Assembly: GCA_017529175.1 (NCBI GenBank)
Contig: JAFXNX010000145.1
Span: 1-7,264 of the forward strand
Length of the DNA: 7,264 nt
Origin: Clostridia bacterium
GTDB lineage: Bacteria > Bacillota_A > Clostridia > Oscillospirales > CAG-272
Direction: 5' to 3'
Shown here: positions 6,502 through 7,264 of the stretch, piece after piece
Layout of the letters: every line of letters begins with the position of its first letter
Position numbering within the stretch: the first letter of the stretch is position 1
The notes under the pieces: model-generated
Databases searched by the model: none
The model's input: the letters and a program-made list of their open reading frames with translations, nothing else
Told to the model about the DNA's origin: nothing
Position numbers and translations under genes: made by a program

Positions 6502-7264
6502 TCAGTTGCCCTTTACCATCTGAGCGATCTCGTCTGCGAAGTTGTCTTCGCGCTTCTCAAGACCTTCGCCTCTTTCGTAAAGAACGAAGGAGTCGATCTT
6601 GATGCTTCCGCCGAACGCCTTTGCGGTATCTTCAACGTACTTGCCGACCTTCTCGTGGTTCTCGGCTTTTACGTATTCCTGCTCAACGAGACATACTCTC
6701 TCATAGAACTTGGAGAGTTTGCCGACTACCATCTTCTCGATGATAGCGTCGGGCTTGCCCGCGTTCTTTTCGTCGTTCTTGATCGTCGCGATGAGGACCT
6801 TCTTCTCTTCCTCTACAGCCTCTGCGGGAACGTCTTCGCGGTTTACGTATTCCGGAGGATTGCCTGCCGCGATCTGCATTGCGATATTCTTGCCGAACTC
6901 AGCAAATCCGGGGTTGTTCTTTGCAGCGTCGTCAGCCTCGAATTTTACGAGAACGCCTGTCGTGCCGCCGCCGTGTACGTAAGAGGAAAGGATGCCGTCA
7001 ACGATAACGAAACGGCGGATGTTCATATTCTCGCCGATCGTGAAGACCATGTCCTTCAGTTTCGCTTCTACCGTGAAATCAGCGTCATAAGCCATCGGAA
7101 GAAGCTCGTCTATCGTTGCGGGACGGTTTGCGAGGATGACCTTGAGGATGCCGCGGACGAACTCTTTGAAAGTCTCGTTCTTTGCGACGAAGTCTGTCTC
7201 CGCGTTGACCTCGATCATAGCGGCCGTGTCGTGCGCATCGTTGAACATGATGTCGACGACGCCC
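6502..7264 (-). CDS. tsf: Translation elongation factor Ts (partial, N-terminus beyond right edge)
   Basis: 253 codons are open from the right edge to TGA 6502-6504. The first visible residues are GVVDIM. The ATG at 7246-7248 is internal: it has no ribosome site and lies inside the family core. EF-Ts is the cytoplasmic guanine-nucleotide exchange factor that releases GDP from EF-Tu. The hallmark TDFVAKN sits at visible residues 22-28. The later cues IGENMNIRR, SYVHGGGTTGVLV, KNIAMQIAA, KPDAIIEKMV, GKLSKFYERVCLVEQ and the end GEGLEKREDNFADEIAQMVKG follow the EF-Ts order through the N and C core subdomains. The IKNDEKNAGKPDAIIEKM wording and extra length relative to E. coli are what I expect of clostridial EF-Ts. 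The missing part is the N-terminal EF-Tu-binding UBA domain, about 50-55 residues. Normally tsf follows rpsB, which would lie beyond the right edge. A terminator follows instead of pyrH. Confidence 0.96.
   Translation of the reverse strand, partial: GVVDIMFNDAHDTAAMIEVNAETDFVAKNETFKEFVRGILKVILANRPATIDELLPMAYDADFTVEAKLKDMVFTIGENMNIRRFVIVDGILSSYVHGGGTTGVLVKFEADDAAKNNPGFAEFGKNIAMQIAAGNPPEYVNREDVPAEAVEEEKKVLIATIKNDEKNAGKPDAIIEKMVVGKLSKFYERVCLVEQEYVKAENHEKVGKYVEDTAKAFGGSIKIDSFVLYERGEGLEKREDNFADEIAQMVKGN

Noticed and set aside
7246..7248. ATG as a possible start of the tsf coding region
   Set aside because: No ribosome site, open frame continues upstream to the window edge, and EF-Ts needs its N-terminal EF-Tu-binding domain before this point.

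Overview
The window looks like chromosomal DNA of a low-to-mid GC Gram-positive bacterium, most likely an uncultured gut-type Clostridia/Oscillospiraceae-like member of the Bacillota. This is an inference. It rests on a secreted GH25 lysozyme with a peptidoglycan-binding domain and an InlB-type repeat, an EF-Ts of the length and C-terminal wording I associate with clostridia, canonical sigma-A-type promoters, AGGAGGTGA-like ribosome binding sites and intrinsic terminators. There is no insertion sequence, tRNA, rRNA, CRISPR array or phage module.

Layout from left to right. (1) 1-1165, minus strand: the N-terminal 388 codons of a secreted modular lysozyme, cut by the left edge, with its own extended -10 promoter at 1216-1244. 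(2) 1281-1323: a very strong intrinsic terminator for the ABC operon to its right. (3) 1339-4847, minus strand: a two-gene ABC exporter-like operon with the permease first (2106-4847) and the ATPase second (1339-2061), separated by 44 bases. Its promoter at 4860-4888 is a perfect TTGACA-N17-TATAAT consensus. (4) 4848-5024: a short divergent control region with back-to-back promoters. (5) 5025-6401, plus strand: an AI-2E-family membrane protein with a GTG start and its own promoter. (6) 6446-6490: an intrinsic terminator between convergent genes. (7) 6502-7264, minus strand: the C-terminal part of elongation factor Ts (tsf), running off the right edge.

The genes do not form a single pathway. 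The ABC operon is a MacB/FtsX-superfamily transporter (type VII ABC architecture) with a very large permease carrying two extracellular domains. No two-component system or substrate gene in the window points to its cargo. The lysozyme is a separate transcription unit beside it, so any shared envelope role is conjecture.

The item most worth checking is the 5' end of the permease gene. The consensus promoter puts the transcript start only about 6 bases before the first in-frame ATG. That ATG lacks a ribosome binding site and gives an unconvincing 35-residue leader. A better-looking start (Met-Glu-Tyr-Leu-Ser-Arg-Asn) lies one base out of frame at 4744-4746. I see no convincing previously undescribed system here; apart from that start and the unassigned exporter, the region looks like ordinary core genome.
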